Of a stretch of 64,000 nt of DNA, positions 46,463-56,294 are shown piece after piece. Location: the NCBI RefSeq assembly GCF_015070855.1, contig NZ_JADDIX010000007.1, positions 99,734-163,733 on the forward strand, in the 5' to 3' direction. The DNA is from Pseudomonas lopnurensis (GTDB lineage Bacteria > Pseudomonadota > Gammaproteobacteria > Pseudomonadales > Pseudomonadaceae). Numbering within the stretch: the first letter of the stretch is position 1; each line of letters opens with the position of its first letter. A program made the position numbers and the translations under genes. The notes under the pieces were generated by a model that saw nothing but the letters and a program-made list of their open reading frames with translations, did not search any database and had not been told where the DNA came from.

Positions 46463-46849
46463 TCAGCCGTTGACGCGCTCGAAGATCTTTTCGATCTTCT
46501 CTTTGAGCACCTGGGCCGTGAAAGGCTTGACCACATAACCATTGACCCCAGCCTGGGCCGCCTCGATGATCTGGTCACGCTTGGCTTCGGCGGTCACCAT
46601 CAGCACCGGCAGGTGCTTGAGACGCTCATCGGCGCGCACGATGCGCAGCAGATCGATGCCGCTCATGCCAGGCATGTTCCAGTCGGTGACGAGGAAGTCG
46701 AAGCTGCCACTCTTGAGCATCGGCAGCGCGGTGGTGCCGTCGTCCGCCTCGGCGGTATTGGTGAACCCCAAATCACGCAAGAGGTTCTTGATGATCCGTC
46801 TCATCGTCGAGAAGTCATCGACAATGAGGATTTTCATGTTCTTGTCCAA
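46463..46849 (-). CDS. cheY: CheY, chemotaxis response regulator
   Basis: A single-domain response regulator, phospho-Asp in LVTDWNMPG, Thr/Lys in MVTAEAK and VKPF. Binds FliM when phosphorylated to reverse the motor. The start is unusual: GGAGG is 5 nt before a TTG at 46849 (128 residues), but 17 nt before the ATG (46837) that gives the 124-residue length standard for P. aeruginosa CheY. I annotate the TTG because of the SD spacing; the core is certain. Confidence 0.95.
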   Translation of the reverse strand: MDKNMKILIVDDFSTMRRIIKNLLRDLGFTNTAEADDGTTALPMLKSGSFDFLVTDWNMPGMSGIDLLRIVRADERLKHLPVLMVTAEAKRDQIIEAAQAGVNGYVVKPFTAQVLKEKIEKIFERVNG

Positions 46850-46911
46850 GTCGACCTCCGTAAGTCCCCAAAATGCCTCAGCAAACCGAGCACGTCATAC
46901 CGCAATAATGG

Positions 46912-47658
46912 TCAATTGGCGCGCCACTCGCCGAGGCGTGCCCGCAGCCGCGCCGCGCATTGGCTATGCAGCTGGCTCACACGCGACTCGCTGACACCCA
47001 GCACCTGACCGATTTCCTTCAAGTTCAGCTCTTCGTCGTAATACAGCGACAGCACCAGCTTCTCGCGCTCGGGCAGGTTGGCGATGGCATCGGCCAGGGC
47101 CCGCTGGAAGCGTTCATCTTCGAGATCGCGAAAGGGTTCCGAGTGGGTGCTGCCAACGTCTTCCTGGAGTTCGCCGTGCTCGCCCTCCTGCAGCAGATCG
47201 TCGAAGCTGAACAGGCGGCTCCCCAGCGTGTCGCCAAGAATGCCGTAATATTCATCGAGACTCAGCTTAAGTTCGGCCGCAACCTCGTGATCTTTAGCGT
47301 CACGACCGGTTTTCGCCTCGATGGCGCGAATCGCCTCGCTGACCATGCGCGAATTACGGTGAACCGAACGCGGTGCCCAATCCCCCTTGCGCACCTCGTC
47401 GAGCATGGTGCCGCGGATGCGGATACCGGCGTAGGTCTCGAAACTGGCGCCCTTGCCGGCATCGTATTTCTTCGCTGCCTCCAGAAGTCCGATCATCCCG
47501 GCCTGGATCAGATCATCCACCTGCACACTGGCGGGCAGACGCGCCAGCAGGTGGTAAGCGATTCGCTTGACCAGCGGGACATACTGATCGATCAGGCGGT
47601 ACTGCGCATCCTTTGCCTGAGCCTTGCTGTAGTACATAGCGGGTCCGGCACCTGTCAT
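46912..47658 (-). CDS. fliA: FliA, flagellar sigma factor 28
   Basis: A 248-residue sigma-70-family factor: region 2 (VPLVKRIAYHLLARLPASVQVDDLIQAGMIGLLEAAKKYD), region 3 and region 4 with HTH (LNLKEIGQVLGVSESRVSQLHSQ). It drives late flagellar genes; three FliA-type promoters are in this window. ATG at 47658 overlaps the fleN stop by 4 nt (ATGA). A longer reading upstream lies in fleN and is rejected. Confidence 0.96.
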   Translation of the reverse strand: MTGAGPAMYYSKAQAKDAQYRLIDQYVPLVKRIAYHLLARLPASVQVDDLIQAGMIGLLEAAKKYDAGKGASFETYAGIRIRGTMLDEVRKGDWAPRSVHRNSRMVSEAIRAIEAKTGRDAKDHEVAAELKLSLDEYYGILGDTLGSRLFSFDDLLQEGEHGELQEDVGSTHSEPFRDLEDERFQRALADAIANLPEREKLVLSLYYDEELNLKEIGQVLGVSESRVSQLHSQCAARLRARLGEWRAN

Positions 47659-48482
47659 TCGTGGGTTTCTGAGGCCGGCCTGATCAGGCGTTCGATAAAG
47701 AACTCGAGGTGGCCCCGCGGCGTCGCCGGCAACGGCCAGGTATCGATCTTCTGCGCGATAGCCTTGAAGGCCAGTGCGCATTTGGAGCGCGGATAGGCCT
47801 CATAGACTGCACGCTGCTTCTGCACGGCCTTGCGCATGGCTTCGTCATAGGGAACGGCACCGACGTACTGCAGTGCCACATCGAGGAATCGCTCGGTGAC
47901 CTTGGTCAGCTTGGCGAACAGGTTGCGGCCTTCCTGCGGCGCATGGGCCATATTGGCCAGCACGCGGAAACGATTGATGCCGTAGTCGCGGTTGAGCAGC
48001 TTGATCAGCGCGTAGGCGTCGGTGATCGAGGTCGGTTCGTCGGTGACCACCAACAGCACTTCCTGGGCGGCACGAACGAAGCTGACCACCGCGTCGCCGA
48101 TACCCGCGGCCGTATCGATGATCAGCACGTCGAGGTCATCGCCGATCTCGCTGAACGCCTGGATCAGGCCGGCGTGTTGCAGGGACGACAGCTGCACCAT
48201 GCTCTGCGTGCCGGACGCGGCCGGCACGATGCGGATACCGCCGGGGCCCTGGATCAGCACGTCGCGCAGGTCGCACTCGCCCGCGACCACGTCGGCCAGG
48301 GTGCGCTTGCTGGTCAGGCCCAGCAGCACATCGACGTTGGCCAGCCCCAGGTCGGCGTCGAGCAAAACCACACGCCGACCGAGATCGGCCAGCGCCAGTG
48401 CCAGATTGACCGACACGTTGGTCTTGCCGACGCCACCCTTGCCGCCGGTCACCGCAATCACCTGTACGGGATTCATACCCAT
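47655..48482 (-). CDS. fleN: FleN (FlhG), flagellar number ATPase
   Basis: A 275-residue MinD-like ATPase with deviant Walker A GKGGVGKTN, LDADLGLANVDVLLG and LIIDTAAGI. It limits polar flagella to one by antagonising FleQ, with FlhF setting position. I chose ATG at 48482 (MGMNPVQVIAVTGG); no SD is visible and neighbouring in-frame codons are possible. Highly similar in pattern to P. aeruginosa FleN. Confidence 0.95.
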   Translation of the reverse strand: MGMNPVQVIAVTGGKGGVGKTNVSVNLALALADLGRRVVLLDADLGLANVDVLLGLTSKRTLADVVAGECDLRDVLIQGPGGIRIVPAASGTQSMVQLSSLQHAGLIQAFSEIGDDLDVLIIDTAAGIGDAVVSFVRAAQEVLLVVTDEPTSITDAYALIKLLNRDYGINRFRVLANMAHAPQEGRNLFAKLTKVTERFLDVALQYVGAVPYDEAMRKAVQKQRAVYEAYPRSKCALAFKAIAQKIDTWPLPATPRGHLEFFIERLIRPASETHE

Positions 48483-48573
48483 GTTCACACGCCTATATCT
48501 TGCTGGGGCCACACGGCCGGCGATGCGCCCGAGTCGAACGCATCTGATTTATTCGAGTACTGCTGTCGCACGC

Positions 48574-49863
48574 TTATCCGGCCCGCCGTGAGGAATCGTT
48601 GTACAGGCCGGCGAACATGTCGGCCATGGCTTCCTCGCTCGGCTCCTCGCCCGACTGCAGACTCACCGCCCGACTGACCAGTTGATGACTGCGTGGCAGA
48701 TGCAGGTCATCCGGAATGCGCGGTCCATCGGCGAGATAGGCTATCGGCAGATGCTGGCTGATCGTTAGCCCGAGCACATCGCCCAGGCTGCCGGCTTCGT
48801 CCAGCTTGGTCAGGATACAACCTGCCAGGCTGCAGCGACGGTAGTTGTGCCAGGCGGCCTTGAGCACCTGGCTCTGGCTGGTCGCGGCCAGCACCAGGTA
48901 ATTCTTCGACCTCACGCCACGGTCCGACAGCGCCTCGAGCTGCATGCGCAGCGTCGGATCGCTGGCCGGCAGCCCCGCGGTGTCGATCAAAATCACCCGC
49001 TTGCGTGCCAATGGCGCCAGGGTCTTGCTCAGCGACTGGTTCGGGTCCAGCTGCACCACCGGCACATCGAGAATCCGGCCGAGGGTCTTGAGCTGCTCCT
49101 GTGCACCGATACGATAGTTGTCCATGCTCGCCAGGGCGATGTTCTGCGCGCCGTACTTCAGCACGTAGCGCGCCGCCAGCTTGGCCAGCGTGGTGGTCTT
49201 GCCGACGCCTGCCGGACCGACCAGGGCGATCACACCACCTTCTTCCAGCGGCTCGTGCTTGCTGATCTTGATCGCCTGGGCCAGGTGCGCCAGCACCATG
49301 CGCCAGGCCTGGCGCGGCTCGCTGATGGCAGCGACCTTCTCCAGCAGGCTGCGCGACAGTTCGGCCGGCAGGCCGAGACGCTGCAGGCGACGCCAGAGGC
49401 TGGCCTGCTGCGGACGACGGCTCTGCTCCTGGCCCCAGGCGATCGAGCCCAGTTGCACTTCGATCAGCTCGCGCAAGCCGTGCAGTTCGGAATACATCGC
49501 TTCGACCGCGCGCGGGTCGAACGCCGCAGAAGCGGCGGCAACCGGCTCGGGCTGCGGCATGGCCGCCGCGGCGGGCTTCTCGTCAAGCAGTTGACGGTCC
49601 TGGCTCTTCGCGCGTGGCGCCGCGCCGAGTTCGGCATGCGCGGTGGCGAGACGCGACTGGGTCTTGCGCAGCTCGGCTTCGAGGGCCGGGTTCGGCTGCT
49701 TGGCCGCCGGCGCCGATTGCATTGGATAATCGAGCACTGCGGTCAGCTCGACGCCGCCAGCCACCCGGCGATTGCCGATGATCACGGCATCGGCGCCCAG
49801 CTCGTCGCGCACCATCTTCATGGCGATACGCATATCGGCAGCGAAGAAACGTTTGACCTGCAT
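48574..49863 (-). CDS. flhF: FlhF, polar-flagellum SRP-type GTPase
   Basis: A 429-residue SRP-family GTPase: N-terminal B region (MQVKRFFAADMRIAMKMVRD, low-complexity to about 140), N domain, then G domain with GPAGVGKTTT, LIDTAGL and TKLDEAGSLG. It sets flagellar position at the pole. It lies 15 nt after flhA and is co-transcribed. Confidence 0.96.
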   Translation of the reverse strand: MQVKRFFAADMRIAMKMVRDELGADAVIIGNRRVAGGVELTAVLDYPMQSAPAAKQPNPALEAELRKTQSRLATAHAELGAAPRAKSQDRQLLDEKPAAAAMPQPEPVAAASAAFDPRAVEAMYSELHGLRELIEVQLGSIAWGQEQSRRPQQASLWRRLQRLGLPAELSRSLLEKVAAISEPRQAWRMVLAHLAQAIKISKHEPLEEGGVIALVGPAGVGKTTTLAKLAARYVLKYGAQNIALASMDNYRIGAQEQLKTLGRILDVPVVQLDPNQSLSKTLAPLARKRVILIDTAGLPASDPTLRMQLEALSDRGVRSKNYLVLAATSQSQVLKAAWHNYRRCSLAGCILTKLDEAGSLGDVLGLTISQHLPIAYLADGPRIPDDLHLPRSHQLVSRAVSLQSGEEPSEEAMADMFAGLYNDSSRRAG

Positions 49864-49878
49864 GGCCTGAACCCTCGA

Positions 49879-51999
49879 TTAATTCTGACCCACCGTCGAA
49901 ACGATGGTGACCTGCTTGTTGTCCGGTATTTCCTGGTAGGCCAGAACGTGAATGTTCGGGACTGCCATGCGGGCGAAGCGCGACAGCATCGCCCGGATCG
50001 GCCCGGCCACCAGCAGGACCGCCGGCTTGCCGAGCATTTCCTGGCGCTGCGCCGCTTCTACCAGGGACCGTTGCAGCTTCTCGGCCATGCCCGGCTCCAG
50101 CAGGACGCCATCGTCCGAGCCCTGACCGGCCTTCTGCAGGCTATTTAGCAAGATCTGTTCCAACCTGGGCTCCAGGGTGATCACAGGCAGCTCCGACTCT
50201 AGTCCCACAACGTTTTGCACGATTGCACGGGACAAGGCGACCCGTACCGCCGCGACCATCGCGGCGGGATCTTGACTCTTGCCGGCGACGTTGGCGATGG
50301 CCTCGGCGATGGTGCGGATGTCGCGCACCGGCACCTGCTCCTGCAACAGCGCCTGCAGAATCTTGAGCAAGGTGGACAGTGAGACCATGCCCGGGACCAG
50401 CTCCTCGGCCAGCTTGGGCGAACTCTTGGCCAGCAGCTGCAGCAACTGCTGGACCTCTTCGTGCCCCAGCAGCTCGTGGGCGTGCTTGTGCAACACCTGA
50501 TTGAGATGCGTGGCGACCACGGTGCTGGCGTCCACCACGGTGTAGCCCAGCGACTGCGCCTGATCGCGCTGGCTGCCCTCGATCCATACCGCTTCCAGGC
50601 CGAACGCCGGGTCCCTGGCGGCGATGCCGTTGAGCGGGCCGAACACCTGGCCGGGGTTGATCGCCAGCTCCCGGTCCGGATAGACCTCGGCCTCGGCGAG
50701 ACTCACGCCCATCAGGGTCAGGCGATAGGCGTTGGGCAGCAGGTCGAGGTTGTCGCGGATGTGCACCGATGGCATGAGGAAACCCAGGTCCTGGGAGAGC
50801 TTCTTGCGCACCCCCTTGATCCGCGCCAGCAGTTGTCCACCCTGGTTGCGGTCGACCAGCGGAATCAGCCGATAGCCGACTTCCAGGCCGACCATGTCCA
50901 CCGGGGTGACGTCGTCCCAGCCAAGTTCCTTGGTTTCCGCCGCACGCTGCGCCGGCAGCATGTCCTGCTGCTTCTGGACTTCCTGCTCGGCCTGCTGCTT
51001 GACCTGCTTCTGCCGATGCCAGATCCAGTAGGCGCCGGCCGCAGCGAGGAAACCCAGGCCGAGGAACGAAACGTGCGGCATGCCCGGCACCAGGCCCATG
51101 GCGATCATGATCGCGGCGGACACGGCCAGCGCCTTGGGCGAGGCGAACATCTGCCGGTTGACCTGCTGGCCCATGTCCTCGGAACTGGTGACGCGGGTCA
51201 CCATGATCGCCGCCGCGGTGGACAGCAGCAGCGACGGAATCTGCGCCACCAGGCCGTCACCGATGGTCAGCAGCGCATAGACCTTGCCGGCATCGGCGAA
51301 GCTGAGACCGTGCTGCGCCATGCCGATGCCGACCCCGCCGATCAGGTTGATGAACAGGATCAGCAGACCGGCGATCGCATCGCCGCGGACGAACTTGGAC
51401 GCACCGTCCATCGAGCCGTAGAAGTCCGCCTCGGAGGCGACCTCGGTGCGCCGCTGCTTCGCCTCTTCCTGATCGATCAGGCCGGAGTTGAGGTCGGCGT
51501 CGATCGCCATCTGCTTGCCGGGCATGGCATCGAGGGTGAAGCGGGCGCTCACCTCCGAGATCCGCCCCGCGCCCTTGGTCACCACCACGAAGTTGATGAT
51601 CATGAGGATCGCGAACACCACGATACCGACCACGTAGTTGCCGCCGATGACGACTTCACCGAACGCCTTGATCACTTGGCCGGCCGCGTCGCCGCCGTCG
51701 TGACCATGAATCAGCACCACCCGGGTCGAGGCCACGTTCAGCGCCAGGCGCATCAGCGTGGCCACCAGCAGGATGGTGGGGAATACCGCGAAATCCAGTG
51801 GCCGCAGCGCATAAACACTGACCAGCAGCACGACGATCGACAGCGCGATGTTGAAGGTGAACAGCACGTCCAGCAGGAACGGCGGCACCGGCAGCATCAT
51901 CATGCCCATCATCACGAGCAGCAGCAGCGGCACGCCGAGGTTGCCACGGCCCAGGCCCGTCAGGCTGTTGCGCATATTGATCAGTTGCGTGCGATCCAA
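49879..51999 (-). CDS. flhA: FlhA, flagellar type III export channel
   Basis: A 706-residue protein: eight N-terminal transmembrane helices, the FHIPEP signature region (AGRISEVSARFTLDAMPGKQMAIDADL) and a large cytoplasmic export-switching domain (about 350-706). The TTG at 51999 begins LDRTQLINMRNSL, matching the N-terminus and length (~707) of P. aeruginosa FlhA; an ATG at 51975 is the alternative. A strong sigma-54 promoter lies 60 bp upstream. Confidence 0.96.
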   Translation of the reverse strand: MDRTQLINMRNSLTGLGRGNLGVPLLLLVMMGMMMLPVPPFLLDVLFTFNIALSIVVLLVSVYALRPLDFAVFPTILLVATLMRLALNVASTRVVLIHGHDGGDAAGQVIKAFGEVVIGGNYVVGIVVFAILMIINFVVVTKGAGRISEVSARFTLDAMPGKQMAIDADLNSGLIDQEEAKQRRTEVASEADFYGSMDGASKFVRGDAIAGLLILFINLIGGVGIGMAQHGLSFADAGKVYALLTIGDGLVAQIPSLLLSTAAAIMVTRVTSSEDMGQQVNRQMFASPKALAVSAAIMIAMGLVPGMPHVSFLGLGFLAAAGAYWIWHRQKQVKQQAEQEVQKQQDMLPAQRAAETKELGWDDVTPVDMVGLEVGYRLIPLVDRNQGGQLLARIKGVRKKLSQDLGFLMPSVHIRDNLDLLPNAYRLTLMGVSLAEAEVYPDRELAINPGQVFGPLNGIAARDPAFGLEAVWIEGSQRDQAQSLGYTVVDASTVVATHLNQVLHKHAHELLGHEEVQQLLQLLAKSSPKLAEELVPGMVSLSTLLKILQALLQEQVPVRDIRTIAEAIANVAGKSQDPAAMVAAVRVALSRAIVQNVVGLESELPVITLEPRLEQILLNSLQKAGQGSDDGVLLEPGMAEKLQRSLVEAAQRQEMLGKPAVLLVAGPIRAMLSRFARMAVPNIHVLAYQEIPDNKQVTIVSTVGQN

Positions 52000-52058
52000 C
52001 GTGGCCCCCGGCGATACGGAACGGTTTCTTGACGCGAAGCGCGTCCTCCCGGGGTATA

Positions 52059-52073
52059 GCAAGAAGGGGTCCA
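52059..52073 (-). promoter_or_regulatory. Sigma-54 promoter of flhA-flhF-fleN
   Basis: On the minus strand TGGACCC-CTTC-TTGCT, with GG and GC separated by exactly 10 bp. Predicted transcript start about 48 nt before the TTG start of flhA. Fits FleQ/sigma-54 control of flhA in pseudomonads. Confidence 0.8.
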
Positions 52074-52182
52074 ACTTTTTCGTCGCCAGACTGCGCCACC
52101 GCCCTGGCATGCGGGTTCGCGTCGGCAACGCCTGAAGCAGCGCCGCCGAACGCGCTCGAAACCCAGCAGTCAGATTAAAGAT

Positions 52183-52201
52183 CGGCGGCGCCCCGCCGCC
52201 G
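52183..52201 (+). other. Leader hairpin upstream of sodC
   Basis: CGGCGGCG-CCC-CGCCGCCG followed by TTTCTG, 21 nt before the sodC ATG. It could be an attenuator-like stem or shield the 5' end; its role cannot be told from sequence. Confidence 0.5.
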
Positions 52202-52222
52202 TTTCTGCACAGGAGCTTCGAT

Positions 52223-52744
52223 ATGAAACAGTGGATCATCGCCGCGCTGGTCGGCTGCAGCGCCCTCGCCGTCCAGGCCGAGACGCTGAGCGTGAAGGTC
52301 AACGCCGTCACCGCGCAGGGCATCGGCGAGTCGGTGGGCAGCGTGAAGATCGAGAGCAGCGAATACGGCCTGGTATTGCGTCCCGAACTGTCGGGCCTGC
52401 AACCCGGCGCCCATGGCTTCCACATCCATGCCAAGGGCAGCTGCGAGCCGGCCGAAGTCGACGGCAAGCCCACCGCCGCCGGCGCTGCGGCCGGCCACTG
52501 GGACCCGAAGAACAGCGGCAAGCACGGCGAACCCTGGGGCAGCGGACACATGGGCGATCTGCCGGCGCTGCTCGTCGACAGCGAGGGCAAGGCCAGCCAG
52601 CCGGTACTGGCGCCGCGGCTGAAGAGCCTCGGCGACATCAAGGGCCTGGCGCTGATGGTTCACCAGGGCGGCGACAACCACGCCGACCATCCGCAACCGC
52701 TGGGCGGTGGCGGCGCACGGGTCGCCTGCGGGGTGGTCGAATAG
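52223..52744 (+). CDS. sodC: Periplasmic Cu,Zn superoxide dismutase
   Basis: A 173-residue SodC: signal peptide [19 protein letters not shown], copper/zinc motif [39 protein letters not shown] and [18 protein letters not shown] with the second disulfide Cys. It dismutates superoxide in the periplasm. It is the only plus-strand gene in the flagellar block between fliI and parC, and it sits between flhB and flhA, splitting that pair. SD CAGGAGCTTCGAT. Confidence 0.95.
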   Translation: MKQWIIAALVGCSALAVQAETLSVKVNAVTAQGIGESVGSVKIESSEYGLVLRPELSGLQPGAHGFHIHAKGSCEPAEVDGKPTAAGAAAGHWDPKNSGKHGEPWGSGHMGDLPALLVDSEGKASQPVLAPRLKSLGDIKGLALMVHQGGDNHADHPQPLGGGGARVACGVVE

Positions 52745-52746
52745 GA

Positions 52747-52872
52747 GCAGTTGCAAGCGGCAAGCCACAAGCCGCAAGAAAGCAAGTGCCTGCCCGGCCG
52801 CAAGATGAGCGAAGACCTCACCTGATCGGTGCGGCTTTCGCGTTCAACTTGCAGCTTGAGGCTTGCAGCTGC
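52747..52872. repeat. Imperfect inverted repeat between sodC and flhB
   Basis: GCAGTTGCAAGCGGCAAG (52747-52764) pairs with CTTGAGGCTTGCAGCTGC (52855-52872); internal GCAAGCC/GGCTTGC-type words recur. The right arm contains the complement of the CAAGCCT heptamer found at the window start. It fills the convergent gap and may act as a shared 3' end. Confidence 0.65.
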
Positions 52873-54009
52873 TTATTCGTCCCTGCGCAAATCCGGCGGG
52901 ATCGGCAGGTCGTTCAGCGGATCGGGCCGGCGGCCCTTGCCGGTGCGGTACTGGCGCAACTGATAGACGTAAGCCAGTACCTGCGCCACGGCGAGGTAGA
53001 GGCCGGCGGGGATTTCCTGCTCCAGTTCGGTGGAATAGTAGACCGCCCGCGCCAGCGCCGGCGATTCGAGCACCGTCACCTGGTGCTCCTGGGCGATCTC
53101 GCGGATCTTCAGCGCGACGAAATCGCCGCCCTTGGCCAGCAGCTTGGGCGCCCCGCCCTTCGCGGCGTCGTATTTCAGGGCGACGGCGAAGTGGGTCGGG
53201 TTGGTGATCACCACATCCGCCTCGGGCACCGCCTGCATCATGCGCCGCTGGGCCGCCTCGCGCTGCAACTGGCGGATGCGCGACTTGACCTCGGGCTTGC
53301 CTTCGGAATCCTTGTATTCATCCTTGACCTCCTGCTTGGTCATCATCAGCTTCTGCTTGTTGTCCCAGAGCTGGAACGGCACATCCACCGCGGCGATCAG
53401 GATCAGCCCGCAGGCCATCCACAAGGCGCACCAGCCGACGATCTCGACGCTGTGCATGATGGCCAGGTCCAGCGGTTGCTTGGCGATCGACAGCAGGTCG
53501 TCCTGGTAGGACGAAAGCACCAGCAGCGCCACGCTCAGCACCACCAGGAACTTGCCGAGGGCCTTGAGCAGTTCGACCAGCGCCTTGGTGGAGAACATCC
53601 GCTTGAGCCCGGCCGCCGGGTTCATCCGGCTGACCTTGGGCGCCATGGCCTTGGCCGAGAACAGCCAGCCCCCCAGGGCGATGGGGCCGAGAATCGAGGC
53701 GATCAGCAGGGCGATCAGCAGCGGCAGGATCGCCTGCAGCGCAATCAGGCCGCTGCTCAGCAGCAGCATCGACATGGAACCCTCGTCGAACAGGGTTTCG
53801 CGGCTCAGCTCGAAGGTCCCCTGCATCATCGCCATCAGGCTTTGCGCCAGGCTCGCGCCCGAGGCCAGCAGACCGCCGATGCCGCCCAGCGTCACCGCCA
53901 CCGTATTGAGTTCACGCGAGCGCGCCAGTTGGCCTTTCTCGCGGGATTCGCGCAGGCGTTTCTCTGTGGGTTCCTCGCTCTTGTCGGCGCCGCTTTCGCT
54001 CTCAGCCAT
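52873..54009 (-). CDS. flhB: FlhB, flagellar export switch protein
   Basis: A 378-residue export-gate protein: four helices (about 40-210) and a cytoplasmic C-terminal domain with the self-cleavage motif NPTH (270-273). FliK acts on it to switch export from hook to filament subunits. It lies 24 nt after fliR. sodC, not flhA, follows it. Confidence 0.97.
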   Translation of the reverse strand: MAESESGADKSEEPTEKRLRESREKGQLARSRELNTVAVTLGGIGGLLASGASLAQSLMAMMQGTFELSRETLFDEGSMSMLLLSSGLIALQAILPLLIALLIASILGPIALGGWLFSAKAMAPKVSRMNPAAGLKRMFSTKALVELLKALGKFLVVLSVALLVLSSYQDDLLSIAKQPLDLAIMHSVEIVGWCALWMACGLILIAAVDVPFQLWDNKQKLMMTKQEVKDEYKDSEGKPEVKSRIRQLQREAAQRRMMQAVPEADVVITNPTHFAVALKYDAAKGGAPKLLAKGGDFVALKIREIAQEHQVTVLESPALARAVYYSTELEQEIPAGLYLAVAQVLAYVYQLRQYRTGKGRRPDPLNDLPIPPDLRRDE

Positions 54010-54033
54010 GGGCGAGCTCCGCTAACGAACGCA

Positions 54034-54810
54034 TCAACGCGCTCCCGCCAGCTCGCGCAGCATGATCAGCGCCTCGCTGACGAAGACCTGGTACTGCGCG
54101 AGGATATCGGCCATGCCGACCCAGACGATGATGAGGCCGAGCACCAGCGTCAGCGGGAAACCGATGGAAAAGATGTTCAGCTGCGGCGCCGCGCGGGTCA
54201 TCAGGCCGAACGCCAGGTTGACCACCAGCAGCGCGGTGATCGCCGGCAGCACCAACAGCAGACCGGCACCCAGCACCCAGCCGAGCTTGCCGGCCACTTC
54301 CCAGAAGTGATTGGTCGACAGGCCGCCGCCCACCGGCAGGGTGACGAAACTCTCGGCGAGAATCTCCAGCACCACCAGGTGGCCGTTCATCGCCAGGAAC
54401 AACAGGACCACCAGCATATTGAAGAACTGCCCGAGCACCGGCACCGAAACGCCATTGGACGGATCGACCATCGAGGCGAAACCCAGGCCCATCTGCATCG
54501 CCAGCATCTGCCCGGACACGACGAACACCTGAAAGAACAGTTGCAGGATGAAGCCCATCATCACGCCGATCAGCAATTGCTCGGCGATCAGCAACAGCGA
54601 ACGCAGGCTCAGCGACTCCACCAGCGGCATCGGCGGCAGCGCCGGCACCAGCACCAGGGCGATGGCCAACGCCAGGTACAGCCGCACCCGCATCGGTACC
54701 AGCTGGGTGCCGATGATCGGCATGCTCATCAGCAGCGCCGCGATGCGGAACAGCGGCAACAGGAACTGTCCTATCCAGCCGCCGATCTGCGCATTGCTCA
54801 GCTCCAGCAC
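54034..54810 (-). CDS. fliR: FliR, export gate subunit
   Basis: A 258-residue polytopic membrane protein (LSNAQIGGWIGQFLLPLFRIAAL... to FVSEALIMLRELAGAR). The GTG at 54810 is chosen; it is 5 nt after the fliQ stop and gives the normal family length. Longer in-frame readings run through fliQ and are rejected. Confidence 0.94.
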   Translation of the reverse strand: MLELSNAQIGGWIGQFLLPLFRIAALLMSMPIIGTQLVPMRVRLYLALAIALVLVPALPPMPLVESLSLRSLLLIAEQLLIGVMMGFILQLFFQVFVVSGQMLAMQMGLGFASMVDPSNGVSVPVLGQFFNMLVVLLFLAMNGHLVVLEILAESFVTLPVGGGLSTNHFWEVAGKLGWVLGAGLLLVLPAITALLVVNLAFGLMTRAAPQLNIFSIGFPLTLVLGLIIVWVGMADILAQYQVFVSEALIMLRELAGAR

Positions 54811-54815
54811 GCCCG

Positions 54816-55085
54816 CTACCCGATCAGCAGCGGGATGTTGTGCACCAGATTCTGGGTGAACTCCATCAACTGGCGCACCAGCCAGGGTCCGGCCCAGATC
54901 AGCGTCAACAGCATCACCAGCAGGCGCGGCAGGAAGCTCAGGGTCTGTTCGTTGATCTGCGTGGCGGCCTGGAACATCGCCACCACCAGGCCGACCAGCA
55001 GGCTCGGCACCACCAGCACGCCGACGATCATCGCGGTCATCCACAACGCTTCACGAAACAGGTCGACCGCGACTTCAGGGGTCAT
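54816..55085 (-). CDS. fliQ: FliQ, export gate subunit
   Basis: An 89-residue two-helix membrane protein, MTPEVAVDLFREALWMTAMI then VGLVVAMFQAATQINEQTL, which is the FliQ signature. Part of the FliP5Q4R1 export channel. Confidence 0.96.
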   Translation of the reverse strand: MTPEVAVDLFREALWMTAMIVGVLVVPSLLVGLVVAMFQAATQINEQTLSFLPRLLVMLLTLIWAGPWLVRQLMEFTQNLVHNIPLLIG

Positions 55086-55097
55086 TTTCGCGTTCTC

Positions 55098-55874
55098 CTA
55101 GAGCGTGCCGAAGCTGCCGGCGAGGGTCCCGATGATCAGCCCCCAGCCGTCCACAAGCACGAACAGCATGATCTTGAACGGCAGCGAGATGATCAGCGGC
55201 GAGAGCATCATCATGCCCATCGCCATCAGCACGCTGGCCACCACCATGTCGATGATCAGGAACGGAATGAAGATCATGAAGCCGATCTGGAACGCCGTCT
55301 TCAGCTCCGAGGTGACGAAGGCCGGCACCAGGATGGTCATCGGCGCGGCCTCCGGCGAAGCGATGTCGGTGCGCCGCGACAGGCGCACGAACAGCTCGAG
55401 ATCGCTTTCGCGAGTCTGTGCCAGCATGAAGTTCTTCAACGGCACCTCCGCACGGGCGATGGCTTCCTGCGCCGGGATCTGCTCGCTCAGGTAGGGCTGC
55501 AGGGCCTCCTGGTTTATCCGGTCGAACACCGGCGCCATGATGAACAGCGTGAGGAACAGCGTCAGGCCGATGAGGATCTGATTCGACGGCGTCTGCTGCA
55601 GGCCGAGCGCCTGGCGCAGGATGGAAAAGACGATGATGATCCGCGTGAAACTGGTCATCAGCATGACGAACGCCGGGATGAAGCTCAGCGCCGTCATGAT
55701 CAGCAGGATCTGCAGGCTGACCGAGTATTCCTGCTGCCCCTCGGCATCGGTGCTCAGGGTGATCGCCGGAATCGACAGTGGATTGTCGCCCCGGGTCAGC
55801 AGGCCGCCGCTCTCCTGCCCCAGGGCAAGAGGTGCGGCCAGCACCAGGAAAAGCGCCAGCACGATACGCAACAT
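55098..55874 (-). CDS. fliP: FliP, export gate subunit
   Basis: A 258-residue protein with a cleavable signal peptide ([19 protein letters not shown]), four helices and the FliP signatures [17 protein letters not shown] and [19 protein letters not shown]. Its ATG overlaps the fliO stop by one base (TGATG). Confidence 0.96.
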   Translation of the reverse strand: MLRIVLALFLVLAAPLALGQESGGLLTRGDNPLSIPAITLSTDAEGQQEYSVSLQILLIMTALSFIPAFVMLMTSFTRIIIVFSILRQALGLQQTPSNQILIGLTLFLTLFIMAPVFDRINQEALQPYLSEQIPAQEAIARAEVPLKNFMLAQTRESDLELFVRLSRRTDIASPEAAPMTILVPAFVTSELKTAFQIGFMIFIPFLIIDMVVASVLMAMGMMMLSPLIISLPFKIMLFVLVDGWGLIIGTLAGSFGTL

Positions 55875-56293
55875 CAGGGCTTGTCCTTGTGGTCCTTGCC
55901 GAGCAGCTCCATCAGGCGCTGGGCGAACTCCGGGTTGGCCGGCTCGGCATCCGGCAGGTGCACCGGCTCCTGCATGACGTGCAGCGGCGTGATGCGCCCG
56001 CCGCTGAGGCCGATGAGAATCTGCTCGCCGCCGACCTGCACCAGCACCAGCCGCTCACGCGGGCCCAGCGGCTGGCTGGAAATCAGCTTGATCACCTGGG
56101 TGCCGCGCGGGTTCATCCGCTGGACCCGGCGCAGCAGCCAGGCGAGCAGGAAGATCAGCCCGATGACCAGCAGCAGGCCCAGCACGAGCTTGCTCAGTTG
56201 CGCGCCCATGCCGGCGCTGCTCATGCTCGCCGCCGGCTCCGCGGCCATTGCCGGGAGCGCCAGGAGCGCGACAAGGAAAGCGAGGACACGCAC
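55874..56293 (-). CDS. fliO: FliO, export gate assembly factor
   Basis: A 139-residue single-pass protein: signal-like N-terminus, a transmembrane helix (about 34-55) and a basic cytoplasmic domain ([43 protein letters not shown] pattern). GTG start at 56293, one base after the fliN stop. Confidence 0.92.
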   Translation of the reverse strand: MRVLAFLVALLALPAMAAEPAASMSSAGMGAQLSKLVLGLLLVIGLIFLLAWLLRRVQRMNPRGTQVIKLISSQPLGPRERLVLVQVGGEQILIGLSGGRITPLHVMQEPVHLPDAEPANPEFAQRLMELLGKDHKDKP

Positions 56294-56294
56294 G

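Noticed and set aside
52231-55101. Plus-strand open frame of about 950 codons opposite flhB-fliR-fliQ
   Set aside because: It runs antisense through genes with clear family motifs, is rich in Gln/His/Arg as expected for a G+C-driven shadow, and has no domain.
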